This document shows, piece after piece, positions 52,375-61,560 of a stretch of 64,000 bases of DNA; positions within the stretch are counted from its first letter, which is position 1; each line of letters begins with the position of its first letter. Both the position numbers and the translations under genes were made by a program. The notes beneath the pieces were generated by a model. That model worked only from the letters and a program-made list of their open reading frames with translations, had not been told where the DNA came from and made no database searches. The stretch lies in the NCBI RefSeq assembly GCF_020193575.1, contig NZ_JADYVD010000008.1:62001-126000 (forward strand), in the 5' to 3' direction. This DNA is from Ensifer sp. IC4062. GTDB lineage: Bacteria > Pseudomonadota > Alphaproteobacteria > Rhizobiales > Rhizobiaceae.

Positions 52375-53810
52375 TGCGATGGTGGAGGAAGAGCCTCGCG
52401 GCTCAGTTCATCTGTTTTCTGTTGATGGCGCTTGTGTTGTCGCAAGTGATCGGGTTTCTGATCTCCTGGGACGAACGCGACAAGGCTTTGCGTGCGGCAT
52501 CGAAGGGTGAGTTCTTGAGCCGCACGGCGTCGCTTGCAACTCTGCTCGAGTCCATTCCTCCAGGTTTCCATACCGATGTCCTGCGGGCAAGCGGAACGAC
52601 GTACACACGCTTTTGGATGTCGGGACAGGATCCCGTCGATGCTGTCGCTTGGCGAAAACAGGCAGTTGCGCAATTGGAGGAACCGCTACCCAATCTGCTC
52701 CCAGCCTATCGCCAGTCCGGGCTAACCTCGGCTGCGCCAGCCAAGACGCCGTCACACAAGGGTCTCCAGCTTTTCGAGAGGGCAATTGCCTCCGAGGGCT
52801 GGACGCGCCTTTCTACCGACGTATGGAGTCTGCCCCGATTTGCCAAGTTTCTCCCGCTTGGCGAATCCCACGGCATGGGGCTTGCGGTCCAACTCAGCGA
52901 CGGGCGCTGGCTGAACTCCGTCTATCGCAAGACGATGCCGAATCCTTTCTGGAATACGCAGTCGCTCGTCTCGCTCGCCGTCACCGCGACAACGCTTGCG
53001 TTGATCGGCGTGTTCGTCGCTAACCGCATGGCGAGACCCATGCGCCGGTTGGCTGGCGCTGCGGAGGCTCTCGGCAGGGGCCAATCCGTCGAGCCACTAC
53101 CGGAGACCGGCCCCGATGATATCCGCAGGACGACGGAGGCCTTCAACCGGATGCAGGCGCGACTGACGCGCTTCGTCGAGGACAGGACGCGCATGCTCGC
53201 TGCCATCAGTCACGATCTTCGAACGCCGCTTACCTCGCTGCGTCTGCGGGCTGAATTCGTGACGGATAGCGACGCTCAGCAGAAAATGATGGCGACGATC
53301 GACGAGATCCAGACGATGACGGAGGCAGCGCTTGCCTTTGCGCGCGAGGAGGCCGTGACGGAGCCAACACGCACCGTCAATTTGACGGCTTTGATCGAAA
53401 GCCTCTGTGACGACCTCGCTGACCTCGGGCAGAATGTGACATTCCTGGATAGTCCCAAGATCACCTATCGCTGCCGTCCGGACGGGCTCAGGCGTGCCGT
53501 CCGCAACCTGATCGAAAACGCCGTACGCTACGGCAACGAGGCTCGCGTGCAGCTCAACGAGACGCCCTCTTCCGTCCGGATTGTCATTGAGGATAAAGGA
53601 CCTGGGGTTCCCGAAGCGGACTTCGAGCGTGTTTTTGAGCCATTCTTCCGGCTGGAGTCCTCGCGAAATCGCGAAACAGGCGGCGTTGGCCTGGGCCTGT
53701 CGATCGCACGGGCAACCGTTCGCCACCACGGCGGCGACATCACCCTCTTACGACTGGAGGAGGGCCTGAGGGCGACGATAACACTTCCCAGGTCCGATCG
53801 GGGCGTTTGA
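52374..53810 (+). CDS. Membrane sensor histidine kinase
   Basis: A 478-residue kinase. Two membrane helices near residues 10-28 (FICFLLMALVLSQVIGFLI) and about 195-220 flank a periplasmic sensor region. A HAMP segment (NRMARPMRRLAGAAEAL) leads to the H-box AISHDLRTPLTSLRLR, the N-box LIENAVRYGN and G-boxes EDKGPGVPE and GGVGLGLSIA. It would phosphorylate the response regulator encoded just upstream. The signal is unknown; the exported molybdenum oxidoreductase downstream is a possible target but no operator was found. Confidence 0.92.
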   Translation: MRWWRKSLAAQFICFLLMALVLSQVIGFLISWDERDKALRAASKGEFLSRTASLATLLESIPPGFHTDVLRASGTTYTRFWMSGQDPVDAVAWRKQAVAQLEEPLPNLLPAYRQSGLTSAAPAKTPSHKGLQLFERAIASEGWTRLSTDVWSLPRFAKFLPLGESHGMGLAVQLSDGRWLNSVYRKTMPNPFWNTQSLVSLAVTATTLALIGVFVANRMARPMRRLAGAAEALGRGQSVEPLPETGPDDIRRTTEAFNRMQARLTRFVEDRTRMLAAISHDLRTPLTSLRLRAEFVTDSDAQQKMMATIDEIQTMTEAALAFAREEAVTEPTRTVNLTALIESLCDDLADLGQNVTFLDSPKITYRCRPDGLRRAVRNLIENAVRYGNEARVQLNETPSSVRIVIEDKGPGVPEADFERVFEPFFRLESSRNRETGGVGLGLSIARATVRHHGGDITLLRLEEGLRATITLPRSDRGV

Positions 53811-53975
53811 AGCGCTACCTATGTTGGCTTAATAGGAGTTCCTTCCGGCGGCCCCCCCGCGCGGATGGTGGCAACCGTACCGTCGAGATCGGCGACAAGC
53901 GCATACAGATTCCGGCTGAAATGGCGATGCGTGCGGCCGCGCCCTCCCCTGGTTGCGACGGCCCACATCGGTTTT

Positions 53976-54239
53976 TCAGCTTGTGTGCTGCAAGGACGAT
54001 TGCACGCCGCCGGCCTGAGCCGGGGCTTGCTTCAGGCACGGCGCTTGTTTTTCGACGCTTGCGGTCTGAGCTGCGCAAGTGTCTTCGGTAAAGTCAGCCG
54101 TCGGAACAATCATCGCGGCGCAGAGGATCGAAGCTGCGCTCAGAAGCAAACCCGCCAGCACATTCGCCGCCGGCCGTGCAACAGCTTCACGGCGATCAAA
54201 AAGATAAGCAGGCTCTCTCTCGGCGAGTTTACGTTTCAT
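53976..54239 (-). CDS. Small single-helix membrane protein, hypothetical
   Basis: An 87-residue product: a charged N-terminus (MKRKLAEREPAYLFDRREA), one membrane helix (VLAGLLLSAASILCAAMIV) and a Cys-containing polar tail (DTCAAQTASVEKQAPCLKQ). It starts at ATG 54237-54239 with AGAAGG about 12 bases upstream. An overlapping plus-strand frame is equally long but lacks such features. Not recognised. Confidence 0.5.
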   Translation of the reverse strand: MKRKLAEREPAYLFDRREAVARPAANVLAGLLLSAASILCAAMIVPTADFTEDTCAAQTASVEKQAPCLKQAPAQAGGVQSSLQHTS

Positions 54240-54717
54240 GCCCAGGGGACCTTCTTGACGCATGAGTTGATGGTCAAAGCTTAGCCGAAACTTGTCGCAA
54301 TATTTTCCCAGCTACGATGGTAATTTGTATCGGGATGTGTCGGGCGCCTACTTGCGCGGCCGGAACTATAAATTCAAAGCCATATGGCGGCCGGAATATG
54401 CGTCAAATAAAACTTAGCAGAGCCGGGTATTCAGCCGTGGCACTTCCGCCAGGGCAGCTCGCGCGGACGGAGCAAAGGCCGAGTGCGCCAAACCAATCGC
54501 CGGACCGTGGGGCTCTCGGTCGCCCTGCGCCTGTGGACCCAGGCGACCAGCCTGTTTGGCGCGCGGCCTCATCCAGCATGCTTTTGAGATAATTCGTTAC
54601 AACTCGGCCGTTCCCGCGGCAAATCTCTGCGACAAACGACGACTATCCTTCGGTTCTCGAAGCGATCTGCATCAGAGGCATTCGCGCTCCCTGCAGCCGA
54701 CAATTCCGAGGACTATT
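54240..54717. other. Gap with no recognisable gene
   Basis: About 480 bp before the cytochrome gene. No convincing coding frame, hairpin or promoter consensus was recognised. It presumably holds the promoter of the cytochrome/oxidoreductase operon. Confidence 0.4.
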
Positions 54718-55110
54718 ATGAAGAACAAGCATCTGATCTCCGCCTGCATTCTCGGCGTCCTGCTCTGTCCCGACGCGAATCTGGCACAAGAGCCGGCCGC
54801 TGCCGAGGGCGAGAGGCTTTTCCGCAGCCGCTGCGCTTCCTGCCACAGCGTAAACACGGGCGAGAATCGTGTCGGACCGCATCTATCCGGGCTCGTCGGG
54901 CGCACAGCCGGCAGTATCGAAGGCGCTCGCTACTCGAAGGCGCTCAGCGCGTCGGGCTTCGTCTGGGACGAAGAACGTCTGCAGGCATACTTGAACAATC
55001 CACGCCAAGTCGTGCCGGGCACCACGATGATCGTCAGCATTCGCGACGCGGCGCAGCGTTCGGCCATCATCTCCTACCTGCGAGACATTTCCGGGGAGAC
55101 GACCCGGTGA
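54718..55110 (+). CDS. Exported c-type cytochrome (class I)
   Basis: A 130-residue mono-haem cytochrome with a signal peptide (MKNKHLISACILGVLLCPDANLA), haem site CASCH in FRSRCASCHSVNTGENRVGP, and a likely distal Met in PGTTMIVSI. ATG at 54718 gives the export signal directly; the upstream open frame is rejected. It is the first gene of a three-gene set with the 2Fe-2S and molybdenum subunits and is the probable electron acceptor of that enzyme. Confidence 0.9.
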   Translation: MKNKHLISACILGVLLCPDANLAQEPAAAEGERLFRSRCASCHSVNTGENRVGPHLSGLVGRTAGSIEGARYSKALSASGFVWDEERLQAYLNNPRQVVPGTTMIVSIRDAAQRSAIISYLRDISGETTR

Positions 55111-55164
55111 CGTTCAAGCAATCGCTGGCGGTTCGCCGCCGCTAACCAGACAAGGAAACATGTC

Positions 55165-55635
55165 ATGGCTCGATTGACCATCAATGGCGAGACGCGGGAT
55201 ATCGAGGTGGATCCCGAGACCCCGCTTCTCTGGGTACTGCGCGAGCAGGCAGGTCTGACCGGCACCAAATTCGGTTGCGGAATAGCGCAGTGCGGCGCCT
55301 GCACAGTCCACATAGACGGTGTTGCGACCCGCTCTTGCGCGATGCCGGTCAGTGCGATAGCGCAAGATCAACAGATCGTGACGATCGAAGGTCTGTCCGA
55401 GGACGGTTCCCATCCGGTCCAGCAGGCATGGCTGGCGCTCGACGTTCCGCAATGCGGCTATTGTCAAGCCGGCATGATCATGGCGGCCGCAGCCCTGCTC
55501 AACAGCACACCGAAACCGAACGACGACGATATCAGCGCCGAGATCACCAACATTTGTCGCTGCGGCACCTATAACCGCGTCCGCGCCGCCATCAAGCTCG
55601 CCGCCGAAACCGCCAGCGCATCCCAGAAAGGATGA
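55165..55635 (+). CDS. Molybdenum hydroxylase small subunit (2Fe-2S)
   Basis: A 156-residue subunit with two 2Fe-2S clusters. The plant-ferredoxin-type cluster is in [20 protein letters not shown] and a later Cys; the second is C-x2-C in QCGYCQAGM and C-x-C in [10 protein letters not shown]. It matches the IorA/aldehyde oxidase small-subunit family. It starts 54 bp after the cytochrome gene and ends 10 bp before the large subunit. It carries electrons from the molybdenum centre to cytochrome c. Confidence 0.92.
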   Translation: MARLTINGETRDIEVDPETPLLWVLREQAGLTGTKFGCGIAQCGACTVHIDGVATRSCAMPVSAIAQDQQIVTIEGLSEDGSHPVQQAWLALDVPQCGYCQAGMIMAAAALLNSTPKPNDDDISAEITNICRCGTYNRVRAAIKLAAETASASQKG

Positions 55636-55645
55636 GGACCTGACC

Positions 55646-57817
55646 ATGACAGTCGCAATCTTTTCGCGCCGCAAATTCCTCATTGGTACTGCCGCTGCGG
55701 CCGGCGGCCTCTCCCTCGGCTTCCATGTGCCCTTCGCTGCGCAGGCTCAGGAGAGATCCGCCATTCAGCCCGAGGTCAATGCTTGGGTTTTGATCCGCCC
55801 GGACGACACCGTCGTCATCCGCATCGCACGCTCGGAAATGGGTCAGGGAACGCTCACCGGTCTCGCCCAGCTCGCCGCCGAAGAGCTCGACTGCGACTGG
55901 TCGAAGGTGACCACCGAATATCCGACCCCCGGAGACAGCCTGAGGCGCAATCGCATCTGGGGCAGTTTCGCTACGGGCGGCAGCCGAGGCATCCGGGAGT
56001 CCCACGAATATGTGCGCCAGGGCGGAGCCGCCGCTCGCGAAATGCTCGTTGCAGCGGCAGCGACCCTCTGGAAAGTGCCCGCGAATGAATGCTCGGCCGC
56101 AAACAGTGTCATTACCCACGCTTCCTCGGGACGGACCGTGACATACGGCGCGGTGGCTTCACTCGCTGCCCAAATGCCGCCGCCAACCAATGTGCGCTTG
56201 AAGAATCCGAAGGACTGGAAGATCGCGGGAAAGCCGCTGCCGCGGCTCGATACGCCTGACAAGCTGACGGGTAAGCAGGTCTATGGTGTCGATCTGAAGC
56301 TGCCCGGCATGTTGAACGCCGCGATCAAAGCGTGCCCGGTCTTCGGCGGCAAGGTCGCGAGCTTCGATGCGGCGGCCGCATCTGGAATGCCGGGCGTGCG
56401 GAAGATCGTTCAGGTCGATGAAACGGCCGTTGCCGTCGTCGCGGATACCTGGTGGCAGGCGCATTCTGCTCTCAATGCGCTGCCGATCGTTTGGGACGAA
56501 GGCCCCAACACAAACGTCACCAGTGAAACGATCGCCTCAATGCTGAGAGAAGGACTGGACGCAGAAGACGCAGTCGTTGGCACGGCGATTGGGGACGCAC
56601 GGGCAGCACTTGCCGACAGCGCCAAGGTCGTCACGGCTACCTATTCTTTTCCATACCAGGCCCATGCCACCATGGAGCCGATGAACGCCACGGCGCGATA
56701 TACGACGGATAAATGCGAAGTCTGGGTGCCGACCCAGAATGGAGAGGCGAGCCTTGTCGCTGCCGCCGAAGCCTCTGGCCTGCCGATCGAGCAATGCGAG
56801 GTAAACAAGCTGCATCTTGGCGGCGGCTTCGGGAGGCGTGGCGCTTACCAGGAATATGTCCGTCAGGCCGTGAGGCTCGCCAAAGAATTCCCGGGTACCC
56901 CCGTGAAGCTTATCTGGTCGCGCGAAGAGGACATGCTCCATGGGGCCTACCACCCGGTAACACAATGCCGCTTCAGTGCGGCGCTCGACGCCAGCGGTAC
57001 CGTGGCTGCCCTTCACATGCGCATCAGCGGTCAGTCCATTCTCTGGCCGCTTCGCGCCGAAGTGCGCGAAACCGGTCGCGATCCGGCGGTCTTTCAGGGC
57101 TTGAGGGATGGCGGGACGGAAGACGCCTTCGGCTACACCATTCCAAACCTGCTGATCGACCATGCGATGCGCAATCCGCCGGTCCCCCCCGGCTTCTGGC
57201 GTGGCGTGAATCTCAATCAGAACGCGCTTTATGTCGAATGCTTCATTGATGAACTCGCACACGAAGCGGGGACCGACCCGCTCGACTTTCGACGAAAGCT
57301 GCTCGTCAACCATCCGAAACACCTCGCCGTTCTGGAGGCAGTCGCCGAACGCGTCGGTTGGGAGAAGCCGCCAGGAAACGGCATTCATCGCGGTCTTGCC
57401 CAGATTATGGGCTTCGGCAGCTATGTAGCAGCCGCGGCAGAAGTCTCCGTCACCGACGGCCAGCTCAAGATCCACCGCATCGTCGCGGCGACGGACCCTG
57501 GCCACATCGTCAATCCCGCCCAGGCTGAGCGGCAGGTGGAGGGCTCGTTCGTCTACGGTCTTTCCGCCTGTCTCTTCGGCGAGTGCACGATCAGCGGCGG
57601 GCGCGTTGAACAAGAGAATTTCGATACCTACGAGGTCATGCGTATGGACCAGATGCCGGCCGTCGAAACCATTCTCATGCCATCGGGCGATTTCTGGGGT
57701 GGTGTCGGAGAGCCGACAATCGCCGTTGCCGGACCGGCAGTCCTAAACGCGGTCTTCGCCGCCACCGGCAAGCGAATCCGACAGCTGCCTTTGAAGAACA
57801 ACAACCTTGGCGTTTGA
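55646..57817 (+). CDS. Molybdopterin-binding oxidoreductase large subunit (IorB/xanthine dehydrogenase family)
   Basis: A 723-residue molybdenum hydroxylase subunit with a twin-arginine leader (FSRRKFLIGTAAAAGGLSLG), so the complex is exported folded. Conserved parts include IARSEMGQGTLTGLAQLAAEEL, ATMEPMNATA, the glycine loop LHLGGGFGRRGAYQEY and the C-terminal GVGEPTIAVAGPAVLNA with the active-site Glu. The family oxidises aldehydes or N-heterocycles. With the adjacent cytochrome c it resembles periplasmic aldehyde dehydrogenases; the substrate is not readable. Confidence 0.9.
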   Translation: MTVAIFSRRKFLIGTAAAAGGLSLGFHVPFAAQAQERSAIQPEVNAWVLIRPDDTVVIRIARSEMGQGTLTGLAQLAAEELDCDWSKVTTEYPTPGDSLRRNRIWGSFATGGSRGIRESHEYVRQGGAAAREMLVAAAATLWKVPANECSAANSVITHASSGRTVTYGAVASLAAQMPPPTNVRLKNPKDWKIAGKPLPRLDTPDKLTGKQVYGVDLKLPGMLNAAIKACPVFGGKVASFDAAAASGMPGVRKIVQVDETAVAVVADTWWQAHSALNALPIVWDEGPNTNVTSETIASMLREGLDAEDAVVGTAIGDARAALADSAKVVTATYSFPYQAHATMEPMNATARYTTDKCEVWVPTQNGEASLVAAAEASGLPIEQCEVNKLHLGGGFGRRGAYQEYVRQAVRLAKEFPGTPVKLIWSREEDMLHGAYHPVTQCRFSAALDASGTVAALHMRISGQSILWPLRAEVRETGRDPAVFQGLRDGGTEDAFGYTIPNLLIDHAMRNPPVPPGFWRGVNLNQNALYVECFIDELAHEAGTDPLDFRRKLLVNHPKHLAVLEAVAERVGWEKPPGNGIHRGLAQIMGFGSYVAAAAEVSVTDGQLKIHRIVAATDPGHIVNPAQAERQVEGSFVYGLSACLFGECTISGGRVEQENFDTYEVMRMDQMPAVETILMPSGDFWGGVGEPTIAVAGPAVLNAVFAATGKRIRQLPLKNNNLGV

Positions 57818-58039
57818 CGGGTGGTGGCGAAGACCGCATCGCGCGCTGCAGAGGCGCCCTTCAACGGTGTGCTGCATGAGACCGCCCGTTGGCCCTCCGC
57901 GCAAGCTTCACACTCAGTCGGCGGAACGGCCATATCTTAAAGCTCCGCAAGCTTCTGGAGTGAATGCCGGTCATTTTCGACGAAGGTCTGAACGGCACTC
58001 TCGGCATCGTAAGGACGCACGACGGACTGCGTCCGGGAC

Positions 58040-58310
58040 CTTGTCGATGTTTCCGTCATCGCGGCTGCCCTCCGACGATCTCGTAGTGATTGCCGATGCC
58101 GCAGGCGACGGCATCGGACTGGCGTGGCTTCCCCACTGGCTGATCCGTGGCCACTTGCGTGCAGGCGATCTCACGGAACTATGAGGCGACCGCCCAAGCA
58201 TTACGATCGAATGCTATGCGGTCTGGTCAGCTGCCGAATACCTACCGCTGCCTTCCAAGCCTGCTACCGGCCGTGCTTGCCACCGAACTTCCCAAATGAC
58301 TGGAGGTCTG
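58040..58310 (+). pseudogene. LysR-family regulator, C-terminal remnant
   Basis: LPSDDLVVIADAAGDGIGLA followed by WLPHWLIRGHLRAGDLTEL and, after a frame change, YAVWSAAEYLPL fit the end of a LysR effector domain. The DNA-binding half is absent and no start is present. Confidence 0.6.
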
Positions 58311-58362
58311 AGGTGCTGACTTCACTACCATCTTCGGTTAAGTGGATGAGCGGTTCGTGGGA

Positions 58363-58725
58363 CTAGCGGCGTTCAGAAGGGCGAAGGAGGTATCCTATCG
58401 CAAAGCCGATCCCGGCAAACAACAAAAGGCTACCGAATGTCCCGCGATGTGCGTGTTTGCGGCGTTCGGCGTCACGTATGGCTGGTACATCGACGACTTC
58501 AGTACGTGGACGATCGAGGCCCGAGGCGACTTCCTCATGCCAGCGACCGGTGGCGTCCTGGAATTCGATGTTTTCGGTCGAACCGGTGAGCTCATGCTGA
58601 TCAGCCGCGATTTGAGCTGCGGCAAGAGCGTCGGCGTGGCTTGGGAAGGTTTCAGAAAAGACGTCACCGACTTTGTACGCCCACCCGCCGTCGTGCTCTA
58701 CTATCTCATACTGTACCTTCGCCAT
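58363..58725 (-). CDS. DUF2188-like small membrane-anchored protein
   Basis: A 120-residue protein. The first half resembles the DUF2188 repeat (VQYEIVEHDGGWAYKVGDVF; HADALAAAQIAADQHEL), and the C-terminus has one helix (TFGSLLLFAGIGFAIGYLL) followed by a short basic tail. ATG at 58723-58725 is chosen because the domain begins there and GGGAG precedes it. Candidate EcfG promoter upstream suggests a general stress protein. It sits beside the Ku genes on the same strand. Confidence 0.75.
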   Translation of the reverse strand: MAKVQYEIVEHDGGWAYKVGDVFSETFPSHADALAAAQIAADQHELTGSTENIEFQDATGRWHEEVASGLDRPRTEVVDVPAIRDAERRKHAHRGTFGSLLLFAGIGFAIGYLLRPSERR

Positions 58726-58753
58726 GCCGCTGCTCCCGTCAGAATAAAGCAAA

Positions 58754-58779
58754 AACATCCGGGCAGTGCCCTTGGTTCC
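58754..58779 (-). promoter_or_regulatory. Candidate EcfG/RpoE2 promoter for the DUF2188-like gene
   Basis: On the minus strand GGAAC (58779-58775), 17 bases, TGTT (58757-58754). This fits the loose S. meliloti RpoE2 form GGAAC-N18/19-TT. It is 29 bp upstream of the start codon. Confidence 0.45.
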
Positions 58780-59012
58780 GCACGGCCTCAGTTGGACCGG
58801 TGTAAAGAACCGCTGCATCGTGCCTGGACGGCCTTCTGCGAATATGAGGACATCACACCGAAGAAGATGGCTGGGGTCATTGGAACCAAGCGCCCGCGCT
58901 TCGATCTTTTTGGTAGACGCCTCAACGAAGGAGGGCGCTACCAACCCCCGAAGCAGACAACCTCACGACACACACTCGGCCCGACCTGCCCACGAGTTGA
59001 TTGTTCCTAGTT

Positions 59013-59834
59013 CTATTTACTCTTGCCGCCAGACTTCTTTTCGAGGCTGTTCTTGAGCGCCGACATCAGGTCGATCACGTTGCCGGTGTAGGCAGGCTCT
59101 TCACCCTTGCCTTTGCCTTTCGGCTTTGCGCCCTTCTTGGCCGACTTGCGCTTGCTCTCAATGATTTCCTTGAGCTTTTCCTGCACCGGGTCTTGGACCA
59201 TGTCCGGGTTCCAGGGTTTGCTTCGCTCCTCGATCAGCGATGTGACCAGGCTCATCAGTTTGGGATCATTGTCGCCGTCGCCGATATCGCCAAAATAATT
59301 TTCCGGCTTCCGCACCTCGTCGCCGTAGCGGAGCGTCCAGACGACGATGCCTTTGCCGCATGGCTCGAGCATCACAGCTCGCTCGCGTCGGCCGAGGACA
59401 AGCCTGGATATGCCGACGACCTTCTCCGCCTCCATCGCGTCACGGATGACGCTGAACGCCTCGTGGCCGACCTCGTCGGATGGCGACAGGTAGTGGGGCT
59501 TCTGCAGCCAAACCCATTCGATCGTGTCGCGCGGCACGAACTTTTCAATGTCGATTGTCCGGGCGCTTTCGAGCGTGACACTCTCCAACTCCTCTTCCTC
59601 GATCACCAGGAAGTCGTTTTCGCCGCGTTCGTATCCCTTCGCCTCGTCTTCTTCATCGACTTCCTTGCCGGTCTCAGCGTCGACGTACCGGGAGACGACG
59701 CGATTGTTCGTCTTCCGGTTCAGGGTGTGAAAGCGGACCTTTTCCGCCTCACTGGTCGCCGGCATCATCGAAACAGGGCAGGTCACGAGCGAGAGCTTGA
59801 GATAGCCTTTCCAATACGGGCGTGGGGGCGCCAT
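59013..59834 (-). CDS. ku: Ku protein (non-homologous end joining), copy 1
   Basis: A 273-residue bacterial Ku. Features are KGYLKLSLVTCPVSMMPATS, KVRFHTLNRKTNNRV, the Y-x-D-x-E-T-G-K-E motif, RDTIEWVWLQKPHYLSPSD and a lysine-rich C-terminal tail (IESKRKSAKKGAKPKGKGK). Ku binds broken DNA ends and recruits LigD. It starts 12 bp after the other Ku gene stops, so the two are co-transcribed and probably form a heterodimer. No ligD gene is seen in the window. Confidence 0.93.
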   Translation of the reverse strand: MAPPRPYWKGYLKLSLVTCPVSMMPATSEAEKVRFHTLNRKTNNRVVSRYVDAETGKEVDEEDEAKGYERGENDFLVIEEEELESVTLESARTIDIEKFVPRDTIEWVWLQKPHYLSPSDEVGHEAFSVIRDAMEAEKVVGISRLVLGRRERAVMLEPCGKGIVVWTLRYGDEVRKPENYFGDIGDGDNDPKLMSLVTSLIEERSKPWNPDMVQDPVQEKLKEIIESKRKSAKKGAKPKGKGKGEEPAYTGNVIDLMSALKNSLEKKSGGKSK

Positions 59835-59846
59835 CGTTCAACTCCG

Positions 59847-60755
59847 TCAACTTGCCCGGCGACGCTGAGCGGCCGCGCTCTTCGCGGCGGTCTTCGCCTT
59901 TGCAGCGGCCGAGCGGGTTGCTTTCGATCGTCCCTTGGCCGCGGCCTTGCTGGCGCGTCGCTTCGGTTCGGCCGCAGCCTTGATGCCGGCGCTCTGGCGC
60001 AACGCCTCCAGCAACTCGTTGGGTTTCGACACTTTCGGAGGAGCGCGCTTCGGCAGGGTCTTGCCGTCCATCTTGGCCTTGACCAGCTCGGCGAGTGCAG
60101 CCTCATACCGATCGTCGAACTCGTCGGCGGAGAAGGTGCCCTTCTTGATGCCGATGATGTGCTTGGCGAGGTCGAGCATTTCGCCCTTGATCTTGATGTC
60201 GGGAATTTCCTTGAAGGCCTCCTTGGCGCTCCGGACCTCGTAGTCGAAGTTCAGGGTCGTCGCGATCAAGCCTTTCTCGTGCGTGCGGACCAGCACGGTG
60301 CGCATCCGCCGGAAGAGAACCGTTTGGGCGATGGCGGCGACCTTCTTCTTATGCATGCCGTCGCGCAACAGCGCGTAAGCCTCCGCGCCCATCTTGTCCG
60401 GCGTCAGATAGTAGGGGCGGTCGAAATAGATCTTGTCGATGTCATCGCACGTGATGAACGCTTGGACACGCAGGGTCTTGTCGCTCTCCGGGACTGCCGC
60501 GGCGACTTCCTCCGGCTCGAGCACCACATACCTGTCGTTGTCGAGCTCGTAGCCCTTGACCTGATCTTCCTTCTCCACCGGCTTGCCGGTGGCGCTGTCG
60601 ACGAATTCGCGCCGCACCCGGTTGCCGGTTTCTCGGTTCACGGTGTGAAAGGAGATGCGCTCGGAGGTCGAGGTGGCGGTGTAGAGCGCCACTGGCGCGG
60701 TTACCTCGCCAAACCGAATATACCCCTTCCATTGGGCTCGCCCTGCGACTGCCAT
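59847..60755 (-). CDS. ku: Ku protein (non-homologous end joining), copy 2
   Basis: A 302-residue Ku with KGYIRFGEVTAPVALYTATS, RISFHTVNRETGNRV, FVDSATGKPVEKEDQVKGYE and ITCDDIDKIYFDRPYYLTPD. The C-terminus is a long Lys/Ala tail (after about residue 255) typical for DNA binding. It is the first gene of the Ku pair and has a candidate EcfG promoter upstream. In S. meliloti, paired plasmid-borne Ku genes act under stress. Confidence 0.93.
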   Translation of the reverse strand: MAVAGRAQWKGYIRFGEVTAPVALYTATSTSERISFHTVNRETGNRVRREFVDSATGKPVEKEDQVKGYELDNDRYVVLEPEEVAAAVPESDKTLRVQAFITCDDIDKIYFDRPYYLTPDKMGAEAYALLRDGMHKKKVAAIAQTVLFRRMRTVLVRTHEKGLIATTLNFDYEVRSAKEAFKEIPDIKIKGEMLDLAKHIIGIKKGTFSADEFDDRYEAALAELVKAKMDGKTLPKRAPPKVSKPNELLEALRQSAGIKAAAEPKRRASKAAAKGRSKATRSAAAKAKTAAKSAAAQRRRAS

Positions 60756-60793
60756 GGCTCACTCCTCAGGCATTTACATAACCCGAGGGAGTC

Positions 60794-60818
60794 AACAGAA
60801 TCCCTTTCTCTTTGTTCC
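60794..60818 (-). promoter_or_regulatory. Candidate EcfG/RpoE2 promoter for the Ku operon
   Basis: On the minus strand GGAAC (60818-60814), 16 bases, TGTT (60797-60794), 39 bp upstream of the Ku start. The -10 part differs by one base from CGTT. Stress control of Ku would be consistent. Confidence 0.5.
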
Positions 60819-60941
60819 GGTGAACGACAAATCTTTTCAAGGATTTTCGCGTAAGAGCTCACAGGCCGCGGCGACGCGTTGGCGGGCCGCTCGTCGAGAA
60901 TGCGTCCGGTCTCAGCCCCCGCTCAATATCTTTCCTTCCAG

Positions 60942-61133
60942 ATGGCAGATGCCGCGACAGGAAAGGCGGCACGCCTGGATGAGATAATCGCGATGGGCTG
61001 CGATATCTGCGCCGTCGGCCACGACAAATATGTGCTTGGCGAGATCGAGGTACTGGATGCGGAAACGGACGGGCTGGACCCGCGCTTCGACCCGTTGCGG
61101 CCCCTGGACAAGATCGCGGGGGGTCTGGAGTGA
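60942..61133 (+). CDS. Possible small protein, unrecognised
   Basis: A 63-residue frame from ATG 60942 (MADAATGKAARLDEIIAMG; later DICAVGHDKYVLGEIEVL). Acidic, with no recognised domain. There is no Shine-Dalgarno, and an overlapping reverse frame of similar length exists. Kept only because its composition is protein-like. Confidence 0.25.
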   Translation: MADAATGKAARLDEIIAMGCDICAVGHDKYVLGEIEVLDAETDGLDPRFDPLRPLDKIAGGLE

Positions 61134-61560
61134 GCCCATGGCGGACTCTACCTGACAAACAGCCCTAAGCTGCGGGATGTGCACTTAGCGTCACCTGTGT
61201 TGGGGCAACGAGGGCGAGTTGAGCGACCAATGGAACTAAATTCTCGTGAAAGTGCCGAATGTAACTGCAACGGCCGCGTTTTTACAATAAAGTGCTAATA
61301 CATCCAGGTTAGGCGACTGGGGCATCAGTCGGCGGGAATTTCCGATGCTTTCAATCCGGCTCCGAAGAACTTTGTTTCACGGGGGCAAATCGTGAAGGCG
61401 GACGCGCCTGAACCGCGGTGGTGGTCGACCGCGTGCTGCTCGTGCGATTGAGATAACGAGGACTGAGCAGGTAACGGGAGTAAGCTCTATATAGCCCGGA
61501 CACGTGGGAGAGCGCATTAGAATAAGCCGTATTCGACTATGGCAAATGGGATGCTAGGTC
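61134..61560. other. Intergenic region before the cyclase gene
   Basis: About 430 bp with lower GC than its neighbours. No gene, hairpin or recognised promoter consensus. It should contain the promoter of the cyclase gene. Confidence 0.4.
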
